A stretch of DNA of 64,000 nucleotides. It comes from Pseudomonas sivasensis. GTDB taxonomy: Bacteria; Pseudomonadota; Gammaproteobacteria; Pseudomonadales; Pseudomonadaceae. Positions 28,504 to 37,362 of the stretch are shown piece by piece. Each line of letters begins with the position of its first letter. The first letter of the stretch is position 1. The notes under the pieces were generated by a model. It was not told the DNA's origin. It made no database searches and saw nothing but the letters and a program-made list of their open reading frames with translations. The stretch spans positions 124,001-188,000 of the forward strand of contig NZ_JAAOWU010000008.1 of NCBI RefSeq assembly GCF_013778505.1, in the 5' to 3' direction. The translations under genes and the position numbers were made by a program.

Positions 28504-29334
28504 ATGACGCTTCAACAATCCCGCCGCCTGCAAAGCCTGTTGCTCGGCACGTTGGCCTGGGCCATCGCGATCCTGATTTTCTTCCCGATCTTCTGGATGG
28601 TGCTGACCAGCTTCAAGACCGAAATCGATGCGTTCGCCACGCCGCCGCAGTTCATCTTCACGCCGACGCTGGAGAACTACCTGCACATCAACGAGCGCAG
28701 CAACTACTTCAGCTATGCCTGGAACTCGGTGCTGATTTCCTTCAGCGCTACCGCCCTGTGCCTGCTGATCTCGGTGCCGGCGGCCTACTCCATGGCGTTC
28801 TACGAAACCAAGCGCACCAAGGGCACGCTGCTGTGGATGCTGTCCACCAAGATGCTGCCGCCGGTAGGCGTGCTGATGCCGATCTACCTGCTGGCCAAGA
28901 GTTTTGGCCTGCTGGATACGCGCATTGCGCTGATCATCATCTACACCCTGATCAACCTGCCGATCGTGGTCTGGATGGTTTACACCTACTTCAAAGACAT
29001 CCCCAAAGACATCCTCGAAGCCGCACGCCTGGACGGCGCCACCCTCTGGCAGGAAATGGTCCGGGTACTGCTGCCGATCGCCAAGGGCGGCCTCGCTTCC
29101 ACGGTGTTGCTGTCGCTGATCCTGTGTTGGAACGAGGCGTTCTGGTCGCTGAACCTGACCTCATCGAACGCGGCGCCGTTGACCGCGCTGATCGCCTCCT
29201 ACTCCAGCCCCGAAGGTTTGTTCTGGGCCAAATTGTCGGCCGTCTCGACCCTCGCCTGTGCGCCGATCCTGATCTTTGGCTGGATCAGCCAGAAACAGCT
29301 GGTGCGCGGTTTGTCCTTCGGCGCAGTTAAATAA
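28504..29334 (+). CDS. mtlG: Polyol ABC transporter permease 2
   Basis: A 276-residue MalG-type permease with six predicted helices and the EAA motif EAARLDGATLWQEMVRVLLP. It pairs with MtlF in the membrane to form the channel for mannitol, glucitol and arabitol. Its start ATG 28504 closely follows mtlF, and mtlK starts 23 bases after its stop with a GGAGG ribosome site. Confidence 0.93.
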   Translation: MTLQQSRRLQSLLLGTLAWAIAILIFFPIFWMVLTSFKTEIDAFATPPQFIFTPTLENYLHINERSNYFSYAWNSVLISFSATALCLLISVPAAYSMAFYETKRTKGTLLWMLSTKMLPPVGVLMPIYLLAKSFGLLDTRIALIIIYTLINLPIVVWMVYTYFKDIPKDILEAARLDGATLWQEMVRVLLPIAKGGLASTVLLSLILCWNEAFWSLNLTSSNAAPLTALIASYSSPEGLFWAKLSAVSTLACAPILIFGWISQKQLVRGLSFGAVK

Positions 29335-29357
29335 TAATTTCTAGCGGAGGGCCCATC

Positions 29358-30461
<1,104 letters not shown>

Positions 30462-30479
30462 TTTCGCGAGTATTACGTT

Positions 30480-31961
30480 ATGAAATTGAACACACAGAAC
30501 CTCACGCAACTGGCTGAGCAGGTGAAAATCCCGGCCTACGCCATTGCCGACACCCGTCAGGGCATCGCCCATATCGGCGTCGGCGGCTTCCACCGCGCGC
30601 ATCAGGCGTATTACACCGATGCGCTGATGAACACCGGTGAAGGCCTGGACTGGAGCATCTGCGGCGTCGGACTGCGGGCCGAGGACCGCAAGGCCCGCGA
30701 CGACCTGGCCGGCCAGGACTACCTGTTCACCCTGTATGAACTGGGCGACACCGACGACACCGAAGTGCGCGTAATCGGAGCCATCAGCGACATGCTGCTG
30801 GCCGAAGACAGCGCCCAAGCCCTGATCGACAAGCTCGCCAGCCCTGAAATCCGCATCGTCTCGCTGACCATCACCGAGGGCGGTTACTGCATCGACGACA
30901 GCAACGGCGAGTTCATGGCCCACCTGCCCCAGATCCAGCACGACCTGGCGCACCCCACGGCGCCGAAAACCGTGTTCGGTTTTATCTGCGCGGGGCTGAC
31001 CCAACGCCGCGCCGCCGGCATTCCCGCGTTCACCGTGATGTCCTGCGATAACCTGCCCCACAACGGCGCCGTCACGCGCAAGGCATTGCTGGCGTTTGCC
31101 GCCCTGCACAATGCCGAGTTGCATGACTGGATCGAAGCCAATGTGAGCTTCCCGAATGCCATGGTCGACCGCATCACTCCCATGACCAGCACCGCCCACC
31201 GCCTGCAATTGCACGATGAACACGGCATTGACGATGCCTGGCCAGTGGTGTGCGAACCCTTCGTGCAGTGGGTGCTGGAAGACAAATTCGTCAACGGCCG
31301 CCCGGCGTGGGAAAAGGTCGGCGTGCAGTTCACCGACGATGTGACGCCCTATGAAGAGATGAAGATCGGTTTGCTCAACGGCAGCCACCTGGCCCTGACC
31401 TACCTGGGGTTTCTCAAGGGTTATCGGTTTGTGCACGAGACCATGAACGACCCGCTGTTCGTAGCCTACATGCGTGCCTACATGGACCTCGACGTCACGC
31501 CAAACCTCGCGCCGGTACCGGGCATCGACCTGACCGACTACAAGCAGACGCTGGTGGATCGCTTCTCCAACCAGGCGATTGCCGACCAGTTGGAGCGCGT
31601 GTGTTCGGACGGCTCGTCGAAGTTTCCCAAGTTCACCGTGCCGACCATCAATCATCTGATTGCCGATGGGCGTGAAACAGAGCGCGCGGCGCTGGTCGTC
31701 GCAGCCTGGGCCTTGTATTTGAAGGGCGTGGATGAGAATGGGGTGAGCTACAAAATCCCCGATCCGCGGGCGGAATTCTGCCAGGGGTTGGTGACTGACG
31801 ATGCGCTGATCAGCAAACGCCTACTGGGCGTAGAAGAGATTTTTGGCACGGCTATTCCCAACTCGCCGGCGTTTGTGGCAGCGTTCGAGCGGTGCTATGA
31901 GAGTCTGCGTGATAACGGCGTCACCACTACCCTGAAGCACCTCCTGAAGAAACCGGTTTAA
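30480..31961 (+). CDS. mtlD: Mannitol 2-dehydrogenase
   Basis: A 493-residue polyol-specific long-chain dehydrogenase that oxidises D-mannitol to D-fructose with NAD+ (also arabitol to xylulose and sorbitol to fructose). The NAD-binding start IAHIGVGGFHRAHQAYY and the family catalytic motif K-x4-N-x2-H (KIGLLNGSH, about residue 295) are intact. The length equals the characterised P. fluorescens enzyme. The stop codon lies directly against a REPIN that separates it from mtlY. Confidence 0.95.
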   Translation: MKLNTQNLTQLAEQVKIPAYAIADTRQGIAHIGVGGFHRAHQAYYTDALMNTGEGLDWSICGVGLRAEDRKARDDLAGQDYLFTLYELGDTDDTEVRVIGAISDMLLAEDSAQALIDKLASPEIRIVSLTITEGGYCIDDSNGEFMAHLPQIQHDLAHPTAPKTVFGFICAGLTQRRAAGIPAFTVMSCDNLPHNGAVTRKALLAFAALHNAELHDWIEANVSFPNAMVDRITPMTSTAHRLQLHDEHGIDDAWPVVCEPFVQWVLEDKFVNGRPAWEKVGVQFTDDVTPYEEMKIGLLNGSHLALTYLGFLKGYRFVHETMNDPLFVAYMRAYMDLDVTPNLAPVPGIDLTDYKQTLVDRFSNQAIADQLERVCSDGSSKFPKFTVPTINHLIADGRETERAALVVAAWALYLKGVDENGVSYKIPDPRAEFCQGLVTDDALISKRLLGVEEIFGTAIPNSPAFVAAFERCYESLRDNGVTTTLKHLLKKPV

Positions 31962-31962
31962 A

Positions 31963-32050
31963 TGTGAGAAGGGGCTTGCCCCCGATGAGGGTGTGTCAGT
32001 CAAATATCTTTCACTGACCCACGGCCATCGGGAGCAAGCCCCCTCCCACA
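31963..32050. repeat. REPIN between mtlD and mtlY
   Basis: Left REP 31963-31986 (one degenerate position, TGTGAGAAGG) and right REP 32025-32050 in inverted orientation; the inner loop holds GTCAGT / ACTGAC arms. It begins 2 bases after the mtlD stop. Confidence 0.9.
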
Positions 32051-32100
32051 CTGGACCGGGTTGCCAATCCAAAAAAAATAACACTGCTGAGCACACCATC

Positions 32101-33582
32101 ATGACCCAGCAAAACCTGTTCCTCGGCATCGACTGCGGCACCCAAGGCACCAAAGCCATCGTCCTCGACGCCTCCAGCGGCAAGGTGCTGGGCCTGGGCG
32201 CCGCCGCGCACACGTTGATCAGCGGCGCCAATGGCCGTCGCGAACAGCACACCCAGGAATGGCTGGACGCCTTTACCGAAGCCACCCACCGCGCCCTGCA
32301 ACAGGCTGGCGTGGACGGCCAGGACATCCTTGGTATTGGGGTTTCCGGCCAGCAGCACGGGCTGGTACTGCTGGATGACCAAGGCCAGGTCTTGCGCCCG
32401 GCCAAGCTGTGGTGCGACACCGAAACCGCGCCGGAGAACGACCGCCTGCTGCAACATCTGGGCGGCGAAAGCGGTTCACTCGAACGGCTGGGCGTGGCCA
32501 TCGCACCGGGCTACACCGTGTCCAAGCTGCTATGGACCCGCGAACAACACCCGGACATCTTCAAGCAAATCGCCCATATCCTGCTGCCCCACGACTACCT
32601 CAATTACTGGCTCACCGGCCGTGCCGTCGCAGAATACGGCGATGCGTCCGGCACCGGCTATTTCAACGTGCGCAGCCGTGACTGGGATGTGGCACTGCTC
32701 AAGCACATCGACCCCAGTGGTCGCCTGGAACAAGCCTTACCGCAACTGATCGAAGCCGATCAAACCGTGGGCAGCATCCTGCCTGCCATCGCCGAGCGCC
32801 TGGGCATCAACCCCAACGCCATCGTCGCCAGCGGCGGCGGCGATAACATGATGGGCGCGATCGGCACCGGTAATATCGCGCCCGGCGTGATCACCATGAG
32901 CCTGGGCTCATCGGGTACCGTCTATGCGTTTTCGGACCAACCCAACGTCAGCCCCCAAGCGTCGGTCGCCACATTCTGCTCATCCAGCGGCGGCTGGTTG
33001 CCGTTGATCTGCACGATGAACCTGACCAACGCCACAGGCGTGATACGCGAGCTCTTCGAACTGGACCTGAACGCGTTCAACAGCCTGGTCGAGCAAGCGC
33101 CGATTGGCGCCGACGGCGTCAGCATGCTGCCGTTCCTCAACGGCGAACGCGTACCCGCCCTGCCCCACGCCACTGGCAGCCTGCACGGCCTGACCATGAC
33201 CAACCTGACACGCGCCAACCTGTGCCGCGCCGTGGTTGAAGGCACCACCTTCGGCCTGCGTTACGGGCTGGACCTGCTGCGCCAGACCGGCCTGCAAAGC
33301 CAGAGTATCCGCCTGATCGGCGGCGGCTCGAAAAGCCCCGTGTGGCGGCAGATGGTCGCCGATATCATGAACACCGAAGTGATCTGCACCGAACAAAGCG
33401 AAGCCGCCGCCCTCGGCGCGGCGATCCAGGCTGCGTGGAGCCAATCCGGCGAATCCCTGGCCAGCCTCTGCGACAAATGCGTGAGCGTCGACCCGGCCAG
33501 CCGTACCCTGCCGGTGGCGGCCCATGTCAGCGCCTATCAACTGGCTTACGAACGCTATCAACAGCACGTGGCAACCTTTTAA
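32101..33582 (+). CDS. mtlY: Xylulokinase
   Basis: A 493-residue FGGY-family kinase that phosphorylates D-xylulose, the product of arabitol oxidation. ATP-binding start FLGIDCGTQGTKAIVLD, substrate region QHGLVLLD, and the FGGY signatures around GEAxxLGAA (here QSEAAALGAAIQAAW) are present. ATG 32101 is chosen: an in-frame codon at 31993 lies inside the REPIN. It works with MtlD and feeds the pentose phosphate pathway. Confidence 0.94.
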   Translation: MTQQNLFLGIDCGTQGTKAIVLDASSGKVLGLGAAAHTLISGANGRREQHTQEWLDAFTEATHRALQQAGVDGQDILGIGVSGQQHGLVLLDDQGQVLRPAKLWCDTETAPENDRLLQHLGGESGSLERLGVAIAPGYTVSKLLWTREQHPDIFKQIAHILLPHDYLNYWLTGRAVAEYGDASGTGYFNVRSRDWDVALLKHIDPSGRLEQALPQLIEADQTVGSILPAIAERLGINPNAIVASGGGDNMMGAIGTGNIAPGVITMSLGSSGTVYAFSDQPNVSPQASVATFCSSSGGWLPLICTMNLTNATGVIRELFELDLNAFNSLVEQAPIGADGVSMLPFLNGERVPALPHATGSLHGLTMTNLTRANLCRAVVEGTTFGLRYGLDLLRQTGLQSQSIRLIGGGSKSPVWRQMVADIMNTEVICTEQSEAAALGAAIQAAWSQSGESLASLCDKCVSVDPASRTLPVAAHVSAYQLAYERYQQHVATF

Positions 33583-33594
33583 GAGCGAACGACT

Positions 33595-34533
33595 ATGTAT
33601 CTGGTGTGTGGTGAAGCGCTGTTCGATTTTTTCAGCGAGGAAGATGCCAGCGGGCAGGCCTCCAAGGTCAACTACAAGGCGATTGCGGGTGGCTCACCGT
33701 TCAACGTCGCGGTGGGGTTACGCCGCCTGGGCATCGAGGCCGGGTTGTTCGGCGGCCTGTCCACCGATTTCCTCGGCCGACGCTTATTGCAGGTGCTGAA
33801 AGATGAAGGCGTCAGCGAACAGTTCCTGGTGGAATTCGCCGCGCCGACCACCCTGTCCATGGTCGCCGTGGGTGCCAATGGTTCACCGCAGTACAACTTC
33901 CGGGGTGAGGGCTGTGCGGACCGGCTGCTGCAAGCCGAGCATTTGCCGGTACTCGGTGATGACGTGCGTGGGCTGCATATCGGCTCGTTCTCCCTGGTGG
34001 TGCAACCGATTGGCGACACCCTGCTGGCCCTGGTACAGCGCGAAAGCGGCAAGCGCCTGATCAGCCTCGACCCCAACGTGCGCCTCAACCCGCAACCCGA
34101 CATCCAGCTCTGGCGTGACCGCGTCGCCGAGCTGGTCAAACATGCCGACCTGATCAAGGTCAGCGATGAAGACCTGCACCTTCTGTACCCTGACCAGTCG
34201 CCGGAAAGCGTGCTGCAAGGCTGGTTGCAACACCGCTGCCAGTTGGTATTCCTCACCCGTGGCGGCGACGGCGCCAGTGTGTTCAGCCGCCAACATGGCA
34301 CCTGGTCGCAACCTGCGGTCAAGGTGCTGATGGCCGACACCGTGGGCGCCGGCGATACCTTCCAGGCTGCGTTGATTGCCTGGCTGACCGAGCAGCAGTT
34401 GGATTCGGTCAACGGCCTGCAACAACTCACCCGCGCGCAGATTGACGCCATGCTGGGCTTTGCGATTCGCGCGGCGGCAATGACCTGCACCAAAACCGGC
34501 CCGGACCTGCCGTATCGTAAACAGTTGGGCTGA
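33595..34533 (+). CDS. mtlZ: Fructokinase (PfkB family)
   Basis: A 312-residue PfkB carbohydrate kinase that phosphorylates the fructose made by MtlD. N-terminal GEALFDFF and GGSPFNVAVGLRRLG are the sugar-binding and family signature 1. The C-terminal anion-hole/catalytic motif is DTVGAGDTFQAALI. Starts 13 bases after mtlY with AAGAG upstream; last gene of the operon. Confidence 0.94.
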   Translation: MYLVCGEALFDFFSEEDASGQASKVNYKAIAGGSPFNVAVGLRRLGIEAGLFGGLSTDFLGRRLLQVLKDEGVSEQFLVEFAAPTTLSMVAVGANGSPQYNFRGEGCADRLLQAEHLPVLGDDVRGLHIGSFSLVVQPIGDTLLALVQRESGKRLISLDPNVRLNPQPDIQLWRDRVAELVKHADLIKVSDEDLHLLYPDQSPESVLQGWLQHRCQLVFLTRGGDGASVFSRQHGTWSQPAVKVLMADTVGAGDTFQAALIAWLTEQQLDSVNGLQQLTRAQIDAMLGFAIRAAAMTCTKTGPDLPYRKQLG

Positions 34534-34633
34534 ACACCCGGTTTCATGAAGGTTTTGTCAGCCAGGCCTCGATTAATCGATGGTTAATCCCGCAAGCCGA
34601 CAGTGAAGTCGAACCCACTTGCGGAGCACCTTC

Positions 34634-34891
34634 ATGAAACTACGTACTTTACTGTGTGGCGGCGCGCTGGCACTGGCAGCCGTCTCGGGCCTGGCCCAGG
34701 CCGACAACCAGAAACCCGTGCCTTACCAATACGGCATGCCGCTTAACATCAAGCATGTGATCGCCATGAACGAAGCGCCGACCAATGACTGCAAAGTCAT
34801 CGACGCCGATATCAAGTTCGTGGACAGGGCTGGGAAAGTTGAAGATGTGGGCTATCGGAAGCTGTCCGACGCGTGCAGCTTCCAGAATTGA
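34634..34891 (+). CDS. DUF2790 small secreted protein
   Basis: 85 residues from ATG 34634 (GGAG 8 bases upstream). A Sec signal peptide (MKLRTLLCGGALALAAVSGL-AQA) is followed by the short DUF2790 domain: YQYGMPLNIKHVI, a Cys in DCKVIDADIKFVD and a second Cys in DACSFQN, probably a disulfide. DUF2790 proteins are common in Pseudomonas, often in multiple copies, with no fixed function; some are copper- or stress-responsive. The gap before it has a perfect 12-base palindrome TCGATTAATCGA (34569-34580). Confidence 0.85.
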   Translation: MKLRTLLCGGALALAAVSGLAQADNQKPVPYQYGMPLNIKHVIAMNEAPTNDCKVIDADIKFVDRAGKVEDVGYRKLSDACSFQN

Positions 34892-34910
34892 GCGTTGCAC
34901 TGTCACACAG

Positions 34911-34946
34911 CAAGCCCGCGTAGATAGGCGTATTCTTGCGGGCTTG
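34911..34946 (+). terminator. Hairpin after the DUF2790 gene
   Basis: 9-bp perfect stem CAAGCCCGC / GCGGGCTTG with an 18-base loop, 20 bases after the stop. There is no U-tract. The hairpin ends 24 bases before the next gene, so it could also act on that gene's leader. Confidence 0.5.
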
Positions 34947-34969
34947 TCCCAAGGCCGAAAGGAATCGCC

Positions 34970-35368
34970 ATGTCGTTCAGTTTTCGTACCCTCGCCACCA
35001 CAACCGCCCTGCTGTGCTTTGCCCTCGCACTGGTCTGGGGGTTACGCCCCGATCTGCTGCTCGGTATGTGGGGAGTGAATTCTTCAGACGCCACAGGCCT
35101 GGTCGCCCGCCGCAGCGCCGCGCTGTTCCTGGCCATCGGCATCATGTTTTACCGGGCCCGCCATGCGCCGCCTTCGGACACGCGTCGCGCCATGACCAGT
35201 GGCTTTGCCATCGGTTGCCTGGTGCTGGCTGTGCTGGGCTTGAGTGAGTGGTTCAATGGCAACGCCGGGCCGGGGATCTTCCTGGCCGTGGCGACCGAAA
35301 CCGTATTGGGCCTGGCGTTTATCCAAGCCCACAGGTCTTCGGTGGTTCACCCTCAGGCGTCTGCCTAG
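34970..35368 (+). CDS. Small membrane protein (132 aa), unknown function
   Basis: Start ATG 34970 has GAAAGGAA upstream. Four hydrophobic helices are visible (about 8-30, 48-62, 75-93 and 98-116) with the short motif MWGVNSSDATGLVARRSAALFLAIG, of which only LVARRSAALFLAIG is given as the most telling part. It resembles DUF4345/DoxX-like small membrane proteins in topology, but I do not assign it. The stop overlaps the convergent DUF1652 gene by 4 bases. Confidence 0.8.
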   Translation: MSFSFRTLATTTALLCFALALVWGLRPDLLLGMWGVNSSDATGLVARRSAALFLAIGIMFYRARHAPPSDTRRAMTSGFAIGCLVLAVLGLSEWFNGNAGPGIFLAVATETVLGLAFIQAHRSSVVHPQASA

Positions 35369-35634
35369 TAATAGGCTCGACCTCCCGCTCTTTGCAGAGC
35401 GGGTGCAGGGGTATTTTTCAGATCTTCACGCAACCCGGCGATCAGGTTGCAAATCGCTCGACTGCTGTCGAGTTTGTCCGTCTTGATGCCTTTGACCTCC
35501 AAATCCACCCGGTCACGGTCGCGATCGTCATAGATCTTGATCGTCAGCGAAGCATCTTCGGCTTTGGTGCATTCGCACCGTTTGGGCAGGAAACTTCCTT
35601 CAATAATGCTGCGAAGCTCTAATTCCGAAAGCAT
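35365..35634 (-). CDS. DUF1652 protein (89 aa)
   Basis: ATG 35634 has AAGGAG about 9 bases upstream; the frame is open further upstream but without conserved sequence. The product starts MLSELELRSIIEGSFLPKRC and continues with CTKAEDASLTIKIYD, which fits the small Pseudomonas DUF1652 family. Two Cys (KRCEC) may bind a metal or form a disulfide. No membrane segment. Function unknown; the 225-base region in front of it holds no other gene. Confidence 0.85.
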   Translation of the reverse strand: MLSELELRSIIEGSFLPKRCECTKAEDASLTIKIYDDRDRDRVDLEVKGIKTDKLDSSRAICNLIAGLREDLKNTPAPALQRAGGRAYY

Positions 35635-35859
35635 GGCCAACCTCTCCTTTTTTGAGACTGCCAACAGAGTCTTATGGGTGTGGCAGACGCCTGCCTGCCG
35701 CGTCTTGCCGACCTTGGAAGACGTTTCAACTACCAGCCTACTCGGCAAAATACGCTTGCGTTGTAACCATTCCTCATAAGGAACGCGAAAGTTTATATAA
35801 CTTAAACAGGTCCCCGTCCGTAGTGTTTATAACATCGTCGAACAGCCACGATTAAACGT

Positions 35860-36891
35860 TTAACCCTGCACTTCGTGTGCGTATGCCATCACTCTTTCAG
35901 CAACATGTCGCAAACTATCAAAGTTGATATTCGCCCCGGAATTCACCGCCACCAGTGTCTGCCCATGCACGCCTCGTTGCGCCACGTACTTGCGAATGCC
36001 CGCCACCGCCAACGCGCCAGAGGGTTCGGTGATGGAACGGGTGTCGTCGTAGATCAGCTTGATGGCGCTGCACAGTTCGTCATTGCTCACGGTGATGACT
36101 TCGTCCACCCACTCCCGGCAGATTTCAAAACCGTAGGCGCCGATCTGCGCTACGGCGGTACCGTCGGCAAACCCGTCGACGCTCGGCAACACCACCCGCT
36201 CACCGGCGCGCAGGGCGGCCAGCAGGCAACTGGAGCCTTCGGGCTCGACACCGACGATGCGCACCTCAGGCCGCAGGTATTTGACGTAGGCCGCGATACC
36301 TGCGATCAGACCGCCGCCACCCACCGGCACGAAGATGGCGTCCAACGGGCCCTGTTGCTGGCGCAGGATTTCCATGGCCACGGTGCCCTGGCCGGCGATC
36401 ACGTCCGGATCATCGAAGGGCGAAACGAACGTGGATCCGGATGTCTCGGCCAGTTGCAGCGCATGGGCCAGGGCAAACGGGAAGCTCTCCCCGTGCAACA
36501 CCGCTTCGGCGCCTCGGGAGCGCACGCCCAACACCTTCAACTCGGGCGTGCTGCACGGCATGACGATCCGCGCCTTGATCCCCAACTCCTTCGCCGCCAG
36601 TGCCACGCCTTGCGCATGGTTCCCCGCCGATGCGGTCACCACACCGCGCGCCTTTTGCTCGGCGGTGAGCTGCACCAGCTTGTTGTAGGCGCCGCGAATC
36701 TTGAAGGAAAAGGTCGGTTGCAGGTCTTCGCGCTTGAGCAGCACCTGGTTACCCAGCAGCGCCGACAATGCCGGCGCGGCTTGCAGGGGCGTACGCAACG
36801 CCAGGTCATAGACCGGCGCGGCGAGGATCTTTTTTACATAGTGTTCAAGCAATGCCGTATCAGCGGTGTGGGGGACGGGGCACGTGCTCAT
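35860..36891 (-). CDS. Threonine dehydratase, short form (catalytic domain only)
   Basis: A 343-residue PLP enzyme (beta-family) that deaminates threonine to 2-oxobutanoate, the first step to isoleucine. The PLP lysine lies in FSFKIRGAYN, the phosphate loop is VGGGGLIAG, and SAGNHAQGVALAA is conserved. The chain ends at NSGANINFDSLRHVAERV, where full-length IlvA (about 500 residues) continues into its ACT-like regulatory domain, so feedback inhibition by isoleucine should be absent or different. It sits behind a leader with an apparent Ile/Thr attenuator (36934-37073), which supports a biosynthetic, IlvA-like role over a catabolic TdcB-like one. Confidence 0.9.
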   Translation of the reverse strand: MSTCPVPHTADTALLEHYVKKILAAPVYDLALRTPLQAAPALSALLGNQVLLKREDLQPTFSFKIRGAYNKLVQLTAEQKARGVVTASAGNHAQGVALAAKELGIKARIVMPCSTPELKVLGVRSRGAEAVLHGESFPFALAHALQLAETSGSTFVSPFDDPDVIAGQGTVAMEILRQQQGPLDAIFVPVGGGGLIAGIAAYVKYLRPEVRIVGVEPEGSSCLLAALRAGERVVLPSVDGFADGTAVAQIGAYGFEICREWVDEVITVSNDELCSAIKLIYDDTRSITEPSGALAVAGIRKYVAQRGVHGQTLVAVNSGANINFDSLRHVAERVMAYAHEVQG

Positions 36892-36933
36892 GGGTGTCTC
36901 CTGGTTTTCAAGGGCCCTGGAGACGGAAAAACA

Positions 36934-36956
36934 AAACCCGCCTCTAAGGCGGGTTT
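36934..36956 (-). terminator. Attenuator terminator in the threonine dehydratase leader
   Basis: On the minus strand a 10-bp perfect stem AAACCCGCCT / AGGCGGGTTT with a 3-base loop is followed by TTGTTTTT-like bases. It lies between the leader peptide stop and the structural gene (start 36891). An upstream GGCGGG (36976-36981) can pair with its 5' arm instead, giving an antiterminator. Confidence 0.8.
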
Positions 36957-36971
36957 GGGTGCAGCCGTGTG

Positions 36972-37037
36972 CTATCCCGCCAAATGAGGAATGGCGGTAA
37001 TAATGCTTGGCTGGCTGCGGAAGGTTTGAAATGTCAT
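36972..37037 (-). CDS. Putative leader peptide (21 aa) for Ile/Thr attenuation
   Basis: ATG 37037 to TAG 36972 encodes 21 residues containing the run SIITAI; in all three Ile (all ATT) and three Thr codons. The codons ATT-ATT-ACC-GCC-ATT overlap the first arm (ACCGCCA, 36992-36998) of a pause hairpin with TTGGCGG. A ribosome stalled there would free GGCGGG to pair with the terminator arm. No Shine-Dalgarno sequence is visible; the promoter at 37045-37073 would start the RNA at or within a few bases of this ATG, so the peptide may be made from a leaderless mRNA. Confidence 0.65.
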   Translation of the reverse strand: MTFQTFRSQPSIITAIPHLAG

Positions 37038-37044
37038 GTCACGA

Positions 37045-37073
37045 AATTAACCGGGCGTCACCGGGCAAGTCAA
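37045..37073 (-). promoter_or_regulatory. Sigma-70 promoter of the threonine dehydratase leader
   Basis: On the minus strand TTGACT (37073-37068), 17 bases, then TTAATT (37050-37045). The A of the leader ATG is the eighth base after the -10 box, so transcription should begin at or just before it. Confidence 0.7.
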
Positions 37074-37101
37074 TGGCCAAGCGCCATTTAGCGTTTGGGG
37101 G

Positions 37102-37140
37102 TTTACGATAGATATACGAAACATATACGCTTTGTATATC
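37102..37140 (+). promoter_or_regulatory. Promoter and 30-base operator-like palindrome of the ParD-like/map operon
   Basis: TTTACG (37102-37107), 16 bases, TATACG (37124-37129) form a promoter. It is covered by an imperfect palindrome, 37111-37140, with outer arms GATATAC / GTATATC perfectly inverted and 24 of 30 positions symmetric. This is where a ribbon-helix-helix protein such as the ParD-like product would be expected to autoregulate. Confidence 0.6.
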
Positions 37141-37161
37141 AACTTTTAAACAGTGAACCCC

Positions 37162-37362
37162 ATGGGCATCGTCAAAATCACCGACCAACTGCATGAACAA
37201 CTCCGCCTGGCCAGCGCGGCCATGGACCGCTCCATCAACGCCCAGGCCGAGTTCTGGATCAAGATCGGCCTGCTCGCCGAACTCAACCCCAACCTGCCGT
37301 ACAACGAGCTGATCAACAAACTGTTGCTGGACAAGCCCGACCTGATCCGGGGGCGCAGCTGA
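37162..37362 (+). CDS. ParD-like ribbon-helix-helix protein
   Basis: 66 residues from ATG 37162 (GTG 37153 in frame is possible). The sequence MGIVKITDQLHEQLRLASAA then DRSINAQAEFWIKIGLLAE has the pattern of a ribbon-helix-helix fold of the ParD-like family: beta strand with alternating residues, then two helices. Such proteins normally act as antitoxins or autorepressors. The stop TGA overlaps the start of the methionine aminopeptidase gene by one base, so the two are translationally coupled. No ParE/RelE toxin is present. Confidence 0.8.
   Translation: MGIVKITDQLHEQLRLASAAMDRSINAQAEFWIKIGLLAELNPNLPYNELINKLLLDKPDLIRGRS

Noticed and set aside
35635..35859. Possible small gene or sRNA between the DUF1652 gene and the threonine dehydratase gene
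   Set aside because: No ORF with a ribosome site and no clear promoter-terminator pair could be seen in these 225 bases.
35860..36891. Threonine dehydratase as a truncated, broken IlvA
   Set aside because: The frame ends cleanly at the end of the catalytic domain and the sequence downstream shows no remnant of a regulatory domain; short forms are a known class.
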